DNA of 64,000 nucleotides from assembly GCA_012934845.2 (NCBI GenBank), contig WNNJ02003152.1, positions 62,001 to 126,000 of the forward strand, written 5' to 3'. The notes beneath the pieces are model-generated. The model was not told the DNA's origin, searched no databases, and saw only the letters and a list, made by a program, of their open reading frames with translations. Position numbers and translations under genes: made by a program. The stretch comes from Pomphorhynchus laevis (lineage: Eukaryota; Acanthocephala; Palaeacanthocephala; Echinorhynchida; Pomphorhynchidae). Shown here piece by piece: positions 19,931 to 30,600 of the stretch. Numbering within the stretch: position 1 is the first letter of the stretch; every line of letters starts with the position of its first letter.

Positions 19931-21312
19931 GTCGATCATGTCATGTTTGACCATAAACGAAACATATTTTCGACCTTATTGATCTATTCGAAACATATTG
20001 ACCTTATTCGGCAATTCTCAAATTTTCTAACGTGTTGGGGATACTGCGTTTATCATAACATGATTAGAATTGTCTTATGGTAGAAAATTCACAGCGTTAA
20101 CTACATGTAAGAACATGGAGTCTTCATTTTTAAATTTGATAATTTAAATTTGTTAATTGAATCAAGAAATCATCATAAACATTTCTACTATAGTCATAAG
20201 TCTAACGCGTCTGCAGCATCAGAATCGATATCCATCATGCCAGAAGATATCAGATTCTCCATAATCGAACAATTGCTTATAAAACTATAATAAGACAGAG
20301 GGTTTTTATAAATAATTTCGAAATAAGTAATAAAGATAATAAATAAAATAGTTAATTATCATTACAGGCATTTTTACAGACTTTTATTTCATAATTTAAA
20401 TATTATAATAGCATCTCTTGTTTTGTTTTTAACAACTTGAGGGTGTGATAGAAATTTCAAATTGAACACGCGCCTATCGTTTACTGCATTAAAGAAAAAA
20501 TAATATATACGCTAATTTAATAAATTTTAAATTTTGGTTCTATATAAATAATAGAAAATAATAAATTTCCAGTTTATTTACTGAATTGCAATTTTCTGAG
20601 GATCAGCGGTCGCGAAATTACTGCCAATGGCCCATAATATGCTTATTACATTATCAAAGTTATGATGTACCATAGTACTATGATATTTTCATATTTGCGG
20701 ATCCTTCCAGATCGCCATGCGTAGAGTTTTCAATTTGACTCTAAAGTGAGCATTTGATACGAGCATGAGACACATGCTCGTGTTATTCTCTTAGTAACCC
20801 TAGCTCAAGAAAAAAAAGTGTTCGGGAGACACCTTTATGGATGATAGTAACAGCTTGCGAAATATTAAATTCAAATTTTGCTTTAATAAGACTGATCGAT
20901 TCCAAAATTAATTCGTTGCCATTTTTACACGAAACTTTAATTTCTGAAAATGTAATTTTGGAATTTTGGATCAGGACCAATAAACGAATTATATTTTGCC
21001 AGCTTTCATTGCAAGATAATCAAAATACAAATTATACGCCTTGCTTTTCTGATGATGCTGCTATCAGCAGTAAGCGAAATAAAAGTAAATTAATGTTGCT
21101 TCAAAATTCCAAATTTAAAATACGGATCACGATTAGTTATTAAAAATTTATTTGATTTTCTTATATTTCCAATTTTCGACTTTGCTTATATAAATACTGC
21201 TTTATATCTTTTTATGCATTCAGATGTTAGCAATTTTTGTTTTATTAGCTCGTATATGCGATACCGTTTAAATTAGAAACCTCAAATACTTAGTATAATC
21301 AAGCTTGACGAC
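19931..21312. other. Gene-free AT-rich stretch
   Basis: Only short open frames without recognisable motifs. No promoter, repeat array or element end could be supported. Confidence 0.5.
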
Positions 21313-21381
21313 AAAGGACAAAGGAAAACAAACATTTAAGAAGAATTGTATACTTAATATTTGCATACTGAACCGCGACAG

Positions 21382-22569
21382 ATGGAGCAAACGAATGCAA
21401 GCAAAACTATTTCGAGAACATCCAACCGAATAATGTCTACTTCTTCACGTTGCTGTTCCTGTAACAGTAAAAACTCAATATGTCGAAGTTGCATCTGTGC
21501 TAAAGCTGGTCGTACTTGCGTGGACTGTTATGCTCAAAACTGTGAAAACGGTAATTCTAAAGAAATAAACCGATCACGATCTGTAGAAAGCCATCTACCT
21601 CTAAATAGTGAAAATTCCACATTACTCTACAACGACATCTCAACAACTCGTCTTGGAGATTCTGTGTTGCAATTCAATCCTTCTCTTGCTGCTAGCGCTA
21701 TACAGATTCCAAACTGTGTATTACCATCCTTGTCACCTATTATCACACAAGGGGAGTTTGTTTCACTAGATTTAAAGTGTACCGCGTTGGATTGTCCGAT
21801 ATATTCTTCCGTAAAAGTGCCATGCCAAGTTTCCAGGGAATTTTTCACACGAGATTTTCTGTGTGGGTTATGTTCCGCTAAGTTATTATCCGACTTAAAA
21901 GAGTCGTTAGCGAGCGCCAATTCCTCTATTAATGATCTACAAACAAGAATAGAATCTCTCAATCTCACTTCTTCGCCTTCCGTGCCAACTTCTAATCCAG
22001 AGTTATCAATACCTCGTCAAACTTTCGCATCTATTATCCGCAAAGAAGTGACTCGCTCAGTACTCGCAACATCTCAATTCGATGGTCAATCAACATCTCC
22101 CCTAACAATAATTCAAGCATGTGATAGGCAACAACGGCGCTCGTCAAACGTAATAATACGTGGACTACCTAATTCATCAGACGATCTTGCTTTAGTATCG
22201 GATCTTATCGCATCGTTGAACGTGTCTTGTGCATCCACATGTCGTTTGTATTTACGCCGACTCCCTGCAAAACGTCAAGATATTCCTCCGTGGATACTTG
22301 TTACTTCTGATGAAGCAACCACCGCGTCAATTATTAATAATGCCTACAAACTGAGAGAATCGACTCGATTTCACAACGCTTATGTAAGCCCGGATCTCTC
22401 ACCACCTGAGGTGAAAGCACTAAAATTACTCAGGAAACAATTACACGAAAAACGTTTGGCGGATCCTTCGCATAAATTTATAATTCGCAATAACCGAGTT
22501 ATTCGTTTGCAAAAAAATCATTTAATCTCCGCCGAAATTCAACCAAATATATCACCACCCTCCATATGA
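21382..22569 (+). CDS. LINE B ORF1 protein, zinc clusters plus RRM-like domain
   Basis: 395 aa from the first ATG (MEQTNASKT); a second ATG at 21433 (MSTSSRCC) is possible. Domains in order: a cysteine cluster CC-x-C-x6-C-x2-C-x-C-x6-C-x2-C-x4-C (about residues 24-53); a C-x4-C-x22-C-x2-C cluster ending TRDFLCGLC (about 130-160); a short coiled-coil-like stretch; QTFASIIRKEVTRSVLATSQ; and an RRM-like part with SNVIIRGLP, RRLPAKRQDIPPWILV and AYVSPDLSPPEVKALKLLR. It aligns along its whole length with the LINE D ORF1, although the two ORF2 proteins are of different clades. Expected role: RNA-binding component of the LINE particle. It ends at a TGA in frame with ORF2. Confidence 0.87.
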   Translation: MEQTNASKTISRTSNRIMSTSSRCCSCNSKNSICRSCICAKAGRTCVDCYAQNCENGNSKEINRSRSVESHLPLNSENSTLLYNDISTTRLGDSVLQFNPSLAASAIQIPNCVLPSLSPIITQGEFVSLDLKCTALDCPIYSSVKVPCQVSREFFTRDFLCGLCSAKLLSDLKESLASANSSINDLQTRIESLNLTSSPSVPTSNPELSIPRQTFASIIRKEVTRSVLATSQFDGQSTSPLTIIQACDRQQRRSSNVIIRGLPNSSDDLALVSDLIASLNVSCASTCRLYLRRLPAKRQDIPPWILVTSDEATTASIINNAYKLRESTRFHNAYVSPDLSPPEVKALKLLRKQLHEKRLADPSHKFIIRNNRVIRLQKNHLISAEIQPNISPPSI

Positions 22570-22572
22570 CAT
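22567..22572 (+). promoter_or_regulatory. Candidate readthrough stop TGA-CAT between ORF1 and ORF2
   Basis: Same arrangement as in LINE D: ATA-TGA-C, frame open on both sides, and no in-frame ATG until well inside the endonuclease (the first Met is in SFELM, about 135 codons on). The overlapping ATG (ATGA) frame ends after three codons. Confidence 0.55.
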
Positions 22573-25536
22573 CATGATAAATCGCAAACAACAACGAGGC
22601 GAAAATTGTCTGATTCTCCCTCCTCTTCCTTGGGTTGTTTCGCGCCATTTAACTCCAAATCATCCTCCCTAAATTCTCCTTCTAAATACTCACTTAACAT
22701 CGGTCTCATCAACATTCGTTCCTTACTCCACAAACTTGAACTTGCTCTTGAAGTCTTCCAAAATAACTCACTTTCACTTCTCTGCCTAACCAAATTTTGG
22801 CATTCCACAAACGACATATCCATTCGAAGACTCGTATCGCTTAACCTAAACGTTGCTGAACGTGCTCGACATGGTGATCCAGGAAGAATCAACCATGGTG
22901 GTCTACTTTCCTTTTCTTTGCCCACTATATCGTTACATGTTCTAAACTTTCCAGTTGCCCCTACGTCATTCGAGCTGATGTGCTTTAACGCTATACACTT
23001 CAGTAGACGAATTTGTTTCGCCCTTATCTATCGACCAGGCTCATCTGCGCCATGTCTTACATTCTTTGACGAACTCTTTGATATGCTCTCTAACCTAAGC
23101 ATTACATCATCTCCCGTCATTATTCTTGGTGATCTCAACATTCGACTTGACAGACCATCATGCGCTCACTCGTCACACCTACTCAAGATATTATCAGACT
23201 TTGGCTTCAGATATATCCCTACTGAATCCACTCATATCCAAGGTGGCACCATTGATTGCATCTTTGTTCGATCATCGTCTACTTGCAGCACCGTTTCTGT
23301 GAAAGATGTGGGCCTATCCGACCATTACCTTCTCACCATTAACTTTAAAACCAAGGATCCTCCACAACCTATTCATCCCCATATATATCGTCCATGGAAA
23401 CAACTTGATCTAAATAACTTGCGTATAAACCTTCTCTCGTCCCCACTCCTAATTTTTGCCGCCTTTACTAACACTACACTTGACGACTTAACCAACATAT
23501 ACAGCACTGAACTTATTGGCATACTCGATATGATTTTGCCGTTCAAACAATGTACGCCTCGCCGTCAGTCAGGAGCGCCCTGGTTCGATAGCGATTGCCG
23601 AAGAGCCAAGCGCTCCTTACGACACCTTCACCGAATGCACTCAAGATTCCGTCGTCGTAATATCACCGAGCTATTAAACTCATCTTACTCAGAATACCTC
23701 GAATTTCGACACAAATACCGATATCTTTTGAACTCAAAATGCTCCTCATACTGGCAAAGCAAAACATCTTTGCGTGACAATCATCAATACGCGTGGAAAT
23801 CTATTAATAACCTTTTGGGTAGAAACAAATCCGTCACGTCTATCTCTATCTCTTCCAACAAATTCGCATCTCATTTGCAACGCAAAATAGCTCGAACTTT
23901 GACCTCAATCCACGTACCATTATCTTCTAGTTTCTCCTACCTTGCCCCATATCATACTGAACTGTTTCACTTTTCACTTTTATCTATCGAAAGCGTATCT
24001 GATGCCCTAGCACGATTACCCAATTCAACCTCTCCTCTCGATCATGTTCCAACATACATTCTAAAGTTACTAAGTGACACCATCAGCCCTTATCTCACAA
24101 GTGTCTTCAACCTGTATATCCATTTATCACACTACCCTTCGTCGTTCAAACATGCCATAGTTCGCCCATTATTAAAGAAGCATCATCTTGATCCAAGTTC
24201 CGCCTCCTCCTATAGACCAATATCAAACCTTCCGACCATCTCAAAACTTTTCGAGCGTCTCATCCTCAGACAGGTAAGCAACTACATATCATCAAATTCT
24301 ATGTTTCCACCTTTTCAATCAGCATATCGACCACAGCATTCTACTATGACCGCATGCACAAAACTCTCCAATGATCTACTTCTTGCTCTTGAAAAACATC
24401 TAGTAAGCCTTGTAATTTCACTTGATTTATCCTCCGCCTTTGATGTAGTTGATCACACTATACTTCTCTCATGTCTCAGACAACGTTACTGCTTCTCGTC
24501 TCATGTCATTTCTTGGTTCAAATCCTACCTCTCAAATCGCTCTTATCACGTAGTCTCCAACTCCAACTCTTCTGCGCCGGTTCCTCTCAGCTGCGGTGTA
24601 CCACAAGGATCCGTTCTAGGGCCGCTTCTTTTCACCCTTCTTCTTGGTGATTTATCTTCCATCGTGGTCCCTTTCGGCTTTGAAGTTATTCAGTACGCTG
24701 ACGATATAGTAATCTATGCATCATGCACACTCACATCTGCATTCAACCTCGCTTCCGATGCATCGTCTTGCCTCTCTGCTATTCACGCATATCTTTGTTC
24801 AATCCGTATGTTTTTAAACAACGAGAAATCTAACATGATGTGGATAACACCGCGCCACTCTTACACCCTCGATTTTCCAGTATGCATACACAATTTACGT
24901 CTACCAGAAGTGACTATCATGACAATCCTCGGTGTCCCTTTTGACAATAATCTCTCGTTTCTGCCTTTCATTCGTAGTAAGATCAGTTCATGCTCCCTCA
25001 TCCTCCGTGACATCCGAAGTGTCCGTAGAAACCTCGACGTCAAATCGACAGCTATTTTAATCTCAAGCCTTTTCATATCTCGTCTAGAATATTGCTTAGG
25101 TCTTCTCATAAACTGTCCAGCATATCAATTTCACTATTTACAAAGGATTCTGAACACGGCTGCTAGAATCATCTTCTGCCTTCGCAAGTACGATCACATC
25201 TCCAACACCCTCCGCATCCTTAACTGGCTCGACATTCCGAGCCGCATAACCTCTCAAATTCTCACACTTGCATGGCAAATCAAATTCCGGCACAACCCTC
25301 CTTATCTATATCTTCCTGATAGCGCATCCTATATGACGACTGGTCTCTCCCTAAGAAGTCATCGCTCCTACTCGCTTTTCGTCCCCCGTCACAACGGTAA
25401 TCACGGATATCGTGCGTTCACCATCGCTGCACCACGCCTTTGGAACAAACTTCCTCGAGACACAAAATCATTGATGTCGCTTAAACACTTCAAAACTTCC
25501 TTGATCGCCATACTTCTTGCAAACGAACTAAAATAA
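22570..25536 (+). CDS. LINE B ORF2: APE endonuclease, CR1/L2-type RT
   Basis: 988 codons open from the codon after the ORF1 stop. APE endonuclease: LNIGLINIRSLLHK (about residue 43), LLCLTKFWHS (the usual TES/TET glutamate position reads TKFW), GGLLSF, ILGDLNIRLD, GTIDCIF, LSDHYLLT. A central region ends with APWFDSDCRRAKR. RT: YRPISNLPTISKLFERLI, FQSAYRPQHST, SLDLSSAFDVVDH, GVPQGSVLGPLLFTLLLGD, the catalytic IQYADDIVIYA, and the C-terminal block AAPRLWNKLPRDT. These are CR1/L2-group signatures. The change of the conserved glutamate to lysine in LCLTKFWH may weaken the endonuclease. No ATG at the domain start, so expression likely depends on reading through the ORF1 stop. Confidence 0.88.
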   Translation, partial: HHDKSQTTTRRKLSDSPSSSLGCFAPFNSKSSSLNSPSKYSLNIGLINIRSLLHKLELALEVFQNNSLSLLCLTKFWHSTNDISIRRLVSLNLNVAERARHGDPGRINHGGLLSFSLPTISLHVLNFPVAPTSFELMCFNAIHFSRRICFALIYRPGSSAPCLTFFDELFDMLSNLSITSSPVIILGDLNIRLDRPSCAHSSHLLKILSDFGFRYIPTESTHIQGGTIDCIFVRSSSTCSTVSVKDVGLSDHYLLTINFKTKDPPQPIHPHIYRPWKQLDLNNLRINLLSSPLLIFAAFTNTTLDDLTNIYSTELIGILDMILPFKQCTPRRQSGAPWFDSDCRRAKRSLRHLHRMHSRFRRRNITELLNSSYSEYLEFRHKYRYLLNSKCSSYWQSKTSLRDNHQYAWKSINNLLGRNKSVTSISISSNKFASHLQRKIARTLTSIHVPLSSSFSYLAPYHTELFHFSLLSIESVSDALARLPNSTSPLDHVPTYILKLLSDTISPYLTSVFNLYIHLSHYPSSFKHAIVRPLLKKHHLDPSSASSYRPISNLPTISKLFERLILRQVSNYISSNSMFPPFQSAYRPQHSTMTACTKLSNDLLLALEKHLVSLVISLDLSSAFDVVDHTILLSCLRQRYCFSSHVISWFKSYLSNRSYHVVSNSNSSAPVPLSCGVPQGSVLGPLLFTLLLGDLSSIVVPFGFEVIQYADDIVIYASCTLTSAFNLASDASSCLSAIHAYLCSIRMFLNNEKSNMMWITPRHSYTLDFPVCIHNLRLPEVTIMTILGVPFDNNLSFLPFIRSKISSCSLILRDIRSVRRNLDVKSTAILISSLFISRLEYCLGLLINCPAYQFHYLQRILNTAARIIFCLRKYDHISNTLRILNWLDIPSRITSQILTLAWQIKFRHNPPYLYLPDSASYMTTGLSLRSHRSYSLFVPRHNGNHGYRAFTIAAPRLWNKLPRDTKSLMSLKHFKTSLIAILLANELK

Positions 25537-25698
25537 CACTTTCAGCCGCAATCAATTCAATAACTCTACATACAAGTTCAAACATTCATCGGACGTAAAC
25601 TTGTCTTTTAATTTTTATAGTGGGCCTGTAAATGGTTCTATTTTACCACAAAGGCAACTCTAAATAAATTCTATTCTATTCTATTCTAAAGGACAAAG

Positions 25699-26544
25699 AC
25701 TTATACTACTAAGATTTTATTTAATTTATTAATGTACACAAAAAGAATACTTGTTCCATAGATGTGCATCACAATGTAAAACTGAAATACATACTGTAAT
25801 AAAATATTTTAAGAACTGTAATAAAATATTTTAAGTACAATTCGATATTCTTCTTAAATTGATTTTTTGACGATTTTAGTAAATCGATTGGCAGCTTATT
25901 CTAATGGTGTATAGTTCTGTAAATTACAGTCGAACATACAGGCCCTAGACACAGCCAATATTTGAAAACGTAAAAATGACCAGGCCCTCCAAATTCACGC
26001 AGCGGTAAAATATGACGTATAGGGTTTAATAATACAGTTAAATTTGGCTGAATAAGACATTAGCTTTTATAAGATACTACTTAGTGAAACGCATTTTTAA
26101 CGGGATAGACGGAAATTGTTCGGAAAGTTCTTTAGTCAATCTAACAAAGCGCGAGCTACTTCGTATTTAATAATTAATAATTCATATTTCATAATTCATA
26201 TTTAATATTTAATAATATTCATATTTAATAATTTCCCGCCGCAGCAGAGAAAACGTCACTGACGATTCTTACATCAAATGGGATCCGAGTACTTGATTAA
26301 ATAACATTTAAAATCCACCCTAATTTAAGTATTCTAGCAAACGCTTGATAATTCCTAGCATGCTCTTACATTTGCTTACCAAAATCGGTATGTACGTCTT
26401 AAGGTCGTATATTGAAATATAGAATGTTCAAGAAGCATCACGAATTTAACTCCGCCATGACTTGTCCCAAGCCCGTGCTGATAAAGGAAGAGGGTTAGTG
26501 ATAGACCTTGTGACAAGCCAGCCGTATACACTAGTCTTCGCCCA
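25699..26544. other. Gene-free stretch
   Basis: No supported feature apart from a short AT-rich tandem (ATAATTCATATTT-like units, 26165-26235). Confidence 0.5.
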
Positions 26545-26740
26545 AGTTCACTCCTCCCTACTCGTACCAAGCTATTAGAGCGCCTTATCTTAATACAGAT
26601 CAACGGTTATCTATCTTCATCTAATCTGTACCCTCCTTTCCAATCCGCTTTCCGCTCTAATCGCTCAACAGAAATCGCCTGCTTGAAAGTTTACAACGAC
26701 CTACTCATTTCTAGTGACGAGGCTAGATTTTAAACTATCT
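26545..26740 (+). pseudogene. LINE A RT fragment
   Basis: Plus-strand translation reads LLERLILIQINGYLSSSNL, then YPPFQSAFRSNRSTEIACLK and VYNDLLIS. This is the RT region just before the palm in LINE A; it closely matches the copies at 33350-33490 and near 51600-51740. Truncated on both sides, about 65 codons. Confidence 0.8.
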
Positions 26741-26822
26741 TGTTATCCCTATTAACTACTTACATGTTCTAGCTAATTACAATAAATAACATACATAAAT
26801 ACATCATTATAATCTTCGACGA

Positions 26823-27150
26823 CAACCAACGACAATCTTCGACGACAACCATCCGCTTGACAATTATCGACAACCATCGACGACATCCGCTCGCTACTTA
26901 CAACTAACGACTACTTACAACTAACGACTACTTACAACTAACGACTACTTACAACTAACGACTACTTACAACTAACGACTACTTACAACTAACGACTACT
27001 TACAACTAACGACTACTTACAACTAACGACTACTTACAACTAACGACTACTTACAACTAACGACTACTTACAACTAACGACTACTTACAACTAACGACTA
27101 CTTACAACTAACGACTACTTACAACTAACGACTACTTACAACTAACGACT
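26823..27150 (+). repeat. 17-bp tandem array in LINE A leader, about 15 copies
   Basis: Perfect CTACTTACAACTAACGA units from 26894 to about 27147, preceded by degenerate AACGACAATCTTCGACGACA units (26823-26880). It lies directly before the ORF1 ATG (27200). The homogeneity suggests recent expansion. By analogy with monomer arrays in other LINE leaders it could carry promoter units; that is inference. Confidence 0.9.
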
Positions 27151-27199
27151 AACGGAGTTTAAACATTCTTGATTATAACTAACTAATTAACATCTTATT

Positions 27200-27664
27200 A
27201 TGGCAAAGAGAAAGCTAAGTAAAAATGTAGGCCAGCAACTCAAGTTCGTCAAGGAAACTTACATCGAAAAGCAAATTGGATGCGACAACAATAACTGCAA
27301 TGTTTGGACTCACGTTGCCATTCCTTTCACTGACGAGGACAACGTTTTAAATCGGAATTTCCTCTGCGGCTTCTGTTGTGCTGCCCTCGTAGGTAAGCTA
27401 ATGAGGAATGACCACTCAAACGGTGGAGATATTCTGAACGCTAACGAAACAGATTTGTGCTCGATAAATAAACTTGATGATATCTCTCAGTAGACTCAGA
27501 CCGCTGTTATACATGGAACATCAACAAACGACAACATATCTTCCAATCTATCGTCGTCATCCGTTTGCTTACTAACTCCTTCGTCATCTATGAAACCCGT
27601 TCTTGAAACTTATCTCACTGAACCGAGGCGAACAACAACAAAAGGCTTTATGCGAACATCTGAA
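27200..27664 (+). pseudogene. LINE A ORF1, 5' part
   Basis: Starts MAKRKLSKNVGQQLKF and carries a C-x4-C-x22-C-x2-C cluster (CDNNNC ... NRNFLCGFC, about residues 32-62), identical in spacing to those of LINEs B and D. It lacks the extra N-terminal cysteine cluster of B, D and E. The frame stops at 27491 (TAG) and reopens in the same frame for about 60 further codons (TQTAVIHGTS...) to the LTR-element junction. Confidence 0.75.
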
Positions 27665-30600
27665 AACATAACATATAAATATCAGTACATTCTCCCAACG
27701 ATATAATCAGACAAATAGTTCGGTGATCGACGCATACGTGTCGATCGTCGAAATTCCATTGACGGGATCTGCTGTAGATCTACTTGTTGCTCTTGACAAT
27801 CGTGAACTTTATTCAGATCATAATTCTCATTAGGTATATGCGACGCTGAGCTTGTAGCACTGTTATTTGAATCCACCTCTGTTTGTAAATTGTGGATATC
27901 CGGAGTAAACATTGCAGGGGGTGAATCGTCCATCTGGCAATTTTGAGATATGTTGGATTCTTCGAATACATTTTGATTGCAGTTATTGGAAGCTAGATAT
28001 TGAGTTGAAATGTGAGTCTCTTTTCCATTAGGGTATCGAACTAGAGCGTAGTTCTCGTTGGCATGAATAAGCTCTGCGCGATCTACAAGTGGATCGTTTT
28101 TACTAATACGGTTGAAATTCTTTACAAAGATAGGTCCAGGATTGATTAACCACTCAGGTAAGCTGACTCCCTTAGCTGATCTGCGATTGAATTTGAATAT
28201 ACGTTCATGAGGCGTTTCATTAGTCGAAGTGCATAAAAGAGATCTGATCGAATGAAGTGCCTTTGGAAGTGTTGTTTCCCACTGTTCGATTGGAATCTTA
28301 TTATTATGATGATACAACCGTATCGCGTTCCATATCAACCCGTTATAGCGCTCAATCTGGCCATTTGAGGTAGGATGGTAGGGAGTGGAATATGATAGCG
28401 TGATTCCCAATGTCAATAAATATTTACGGAACTCTACTGACGTGAAAGAAGTACCCCGATCGGTATGGATATTCTCAGGCGTGCCAAATAATGCGAACAA
28501 CGACTCAAGACACTGAATTACCGATCGAGAACTGGTGTCAGCACAGGGAAACCCAAAGGGAAATCGGCTATATTCATTTACTATAGATAAAATATATCTT
28601 TTCTTACTCGAGCTGGGCAGCGGGCCTTTAAAATCTAAGGACAAACGCTCCCATGGTTTACTGGCTTTAATCAAGGTACTTCGAGGGGGTTTATAAAAGT
28701 GAGGTTTCAATTCGTTGCAGCTAGGACAACCTTTGATGACTTTTCTAACATCTTCAATAGAATACGGAAAATTTCGATGACGTACATAGTGCCACATCCT
28801 TGTTACCCCAGGGTGACACAAATGATCATGCATCCTTTCGAGTTCTTTTAAATCACTCGTGACTGATCCTAAAGCAATTCGAGACATAGCGTCAGCTACC
28901 TGATTTTCTTTGCCGCATCGATATGACACGTCGAACTGATATTCGGACAATTCTATTCTCCAACGATTGATTTTGTCATTTTTGATCTTACTGTAATGTT
29001 TATTTGAGAACAAAAATGCCACGGATTGTTGATCCGTCAGAACGGTGAAATGTCTACAGGATAAATAGTGACGCCAGTATCTTATAGATTCTACTATGGC
29101 TAGTGCCTCTTTCTCAACAGCTGCATGTTTCATTGCGTTCTTATCCAGAGTACGTGAGAAGAATGCGACTGGTTTAAAATGTTGAGACAAAGTAGCACCG
29201 ATCGCAAAGGCAGATGCGTCTGTCTCGACCACTAATGGGACTGAGAAATCTACTTTAGACAATGTAATTGATGCAAGGCTGTGTTTCAGACTTGCAAATG
29301 ATTATTTTGCATTAAGATACAGCGGAAAAGATACAGTTTGTGCTAAAGGTCGAACGACATTTGAAAAATTCTTTATCCATCGAGAATAGTGTACGAACAT
29401 TCCTCCAATACGTTTAAGTTCGACTAATGATTTTGGCTCAGGCATTTTCCAATAAGGGTTTGACACGATCAGGGTCAGGTGAAATGCAACCGTTATCTAT
29501 CTGGTAGCCAAGAAAACATACCTTAGAGACTCCGAAAATACATTTTGACGTATTTAAAGTGATATTATATTTCTTAGCAACTTCTAAGAAGCGATCAAGA
29601 TTCCTTTGGTGAAGTTCCTTTGTTTCACCGCCGATAATAACATCATCCAAATAAGCGTACGTAGATTCAAGATCCTCTTCCTCGATTAACTTAGCGATGA
29701 TACGTTGGAAAGCCGCCACTGCATTTATCAATCCGAACGGTAGGCGTTTAAATTGGTACAAACGACCATTAGCTTCAAATGTAGTGTAATGCCTCTCATT
29801 CTCCTAAATGGGAATCTGATGATAAGCATTCTTTAGGTCTAATCGACTGAAACTTTTGAATGGAGATAGCTTATCAATGAATTCGTCAATCATGGGAAGA
29901 GGGAAGCCGTCAAGATGAGTGAATCGATTCACCGTCAAACTGTAATCTATTACCATTCGCACTTCGCGACCAGGATTTTTAACCAGGACAACTTGTGCAC
30001 GCCACGGAGACGTGCTATTCTCGATGATACTGGAATCTAATAGACGTTTTACCTCGGCTGCGATAAAACAGTTATCTTCTGGAGTTCTTCGACGAGATGG
30101 AATTGCAACAGGTTTTACCGCTTTGTCTAGGAATTGAAATAGAGACGGGGCTTCAACTTTCATTTCCCCAACACCTGCAACAACGACCAAAGGACGTTCT
30201 ACTCCGTTGAATTCTATGGTCACCGTCGAGTGTTGACGAAGAAAGGGTACACCGAGGATCACATCTGTTACTAGGGTGGGGAGAATGAAGAATTTTACAT
30301 TTCGATAGAAACGATTGTTTAAAACAACATCGGCGAATGTACAATGTCTTAACTCACAGGAAAATTCAGATGCAGCGAGAGAAACTTTTAAATTTGTGGA
30401 TTTTCTCACAAGCTTGCACTTTGTAGCGACATCACTTCTGACAATATTAAATGAACTTCCAGAATCGATCATCCCGCTTACTGAGATATTATTCAAACTT
30501 ATAGTGGGCTGGATTAAGTTTGATGATGACGCGTTTGTTGTGCTTATTGAATATAAAGACGCAGACGTACCAGAATTTCTTGAACGGCACATGTTAGAAA

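Larger units (their letters stand above)
21324..25687 (+). mobile_element. LINE B, full-length CR1/L2-like element, intact ORFs
   Basis: About 4.36 kb with a perfect 11-bp target-site duplication. It has a short 58-bp leader, ORF1 (21382-22569), ORF2 (22570-25536) and a 150-bp 3' UTR ending AAATAAATTCT with four ATTCT units. No damage in either ORF; a recent insertion and a good candidate for an active copy. The 3' UTR has a small stem (TGGT...ACCA at 25632-25648) in the same place as the strong hairpin of LINE A. Confidence 0.92.
21313..25698. repeat. 11-bp target-site duplication of LINE B
   Basis: AAAGGACAAAG at 21313-21323 and again at 25688-25698, exactly flanking LINE B (immediately after its (ATTCT)4 tail). 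Confidence 0.85.

Noticed and set aside
20783-21143. Overlapping short frames on both strands
   Set aside because: No motif, low complexity, AT-rich background.
22572-22925. Reverse-strand 117-codon frame
   Set aside because: Antisense to the LINE B endonuclease start.
26894-27150. CRISPR-like regular repeats
   Set aside because: Units are contiguous 17-bp tandem copies with no unique spacers, in a eukaryotic LINE leader.
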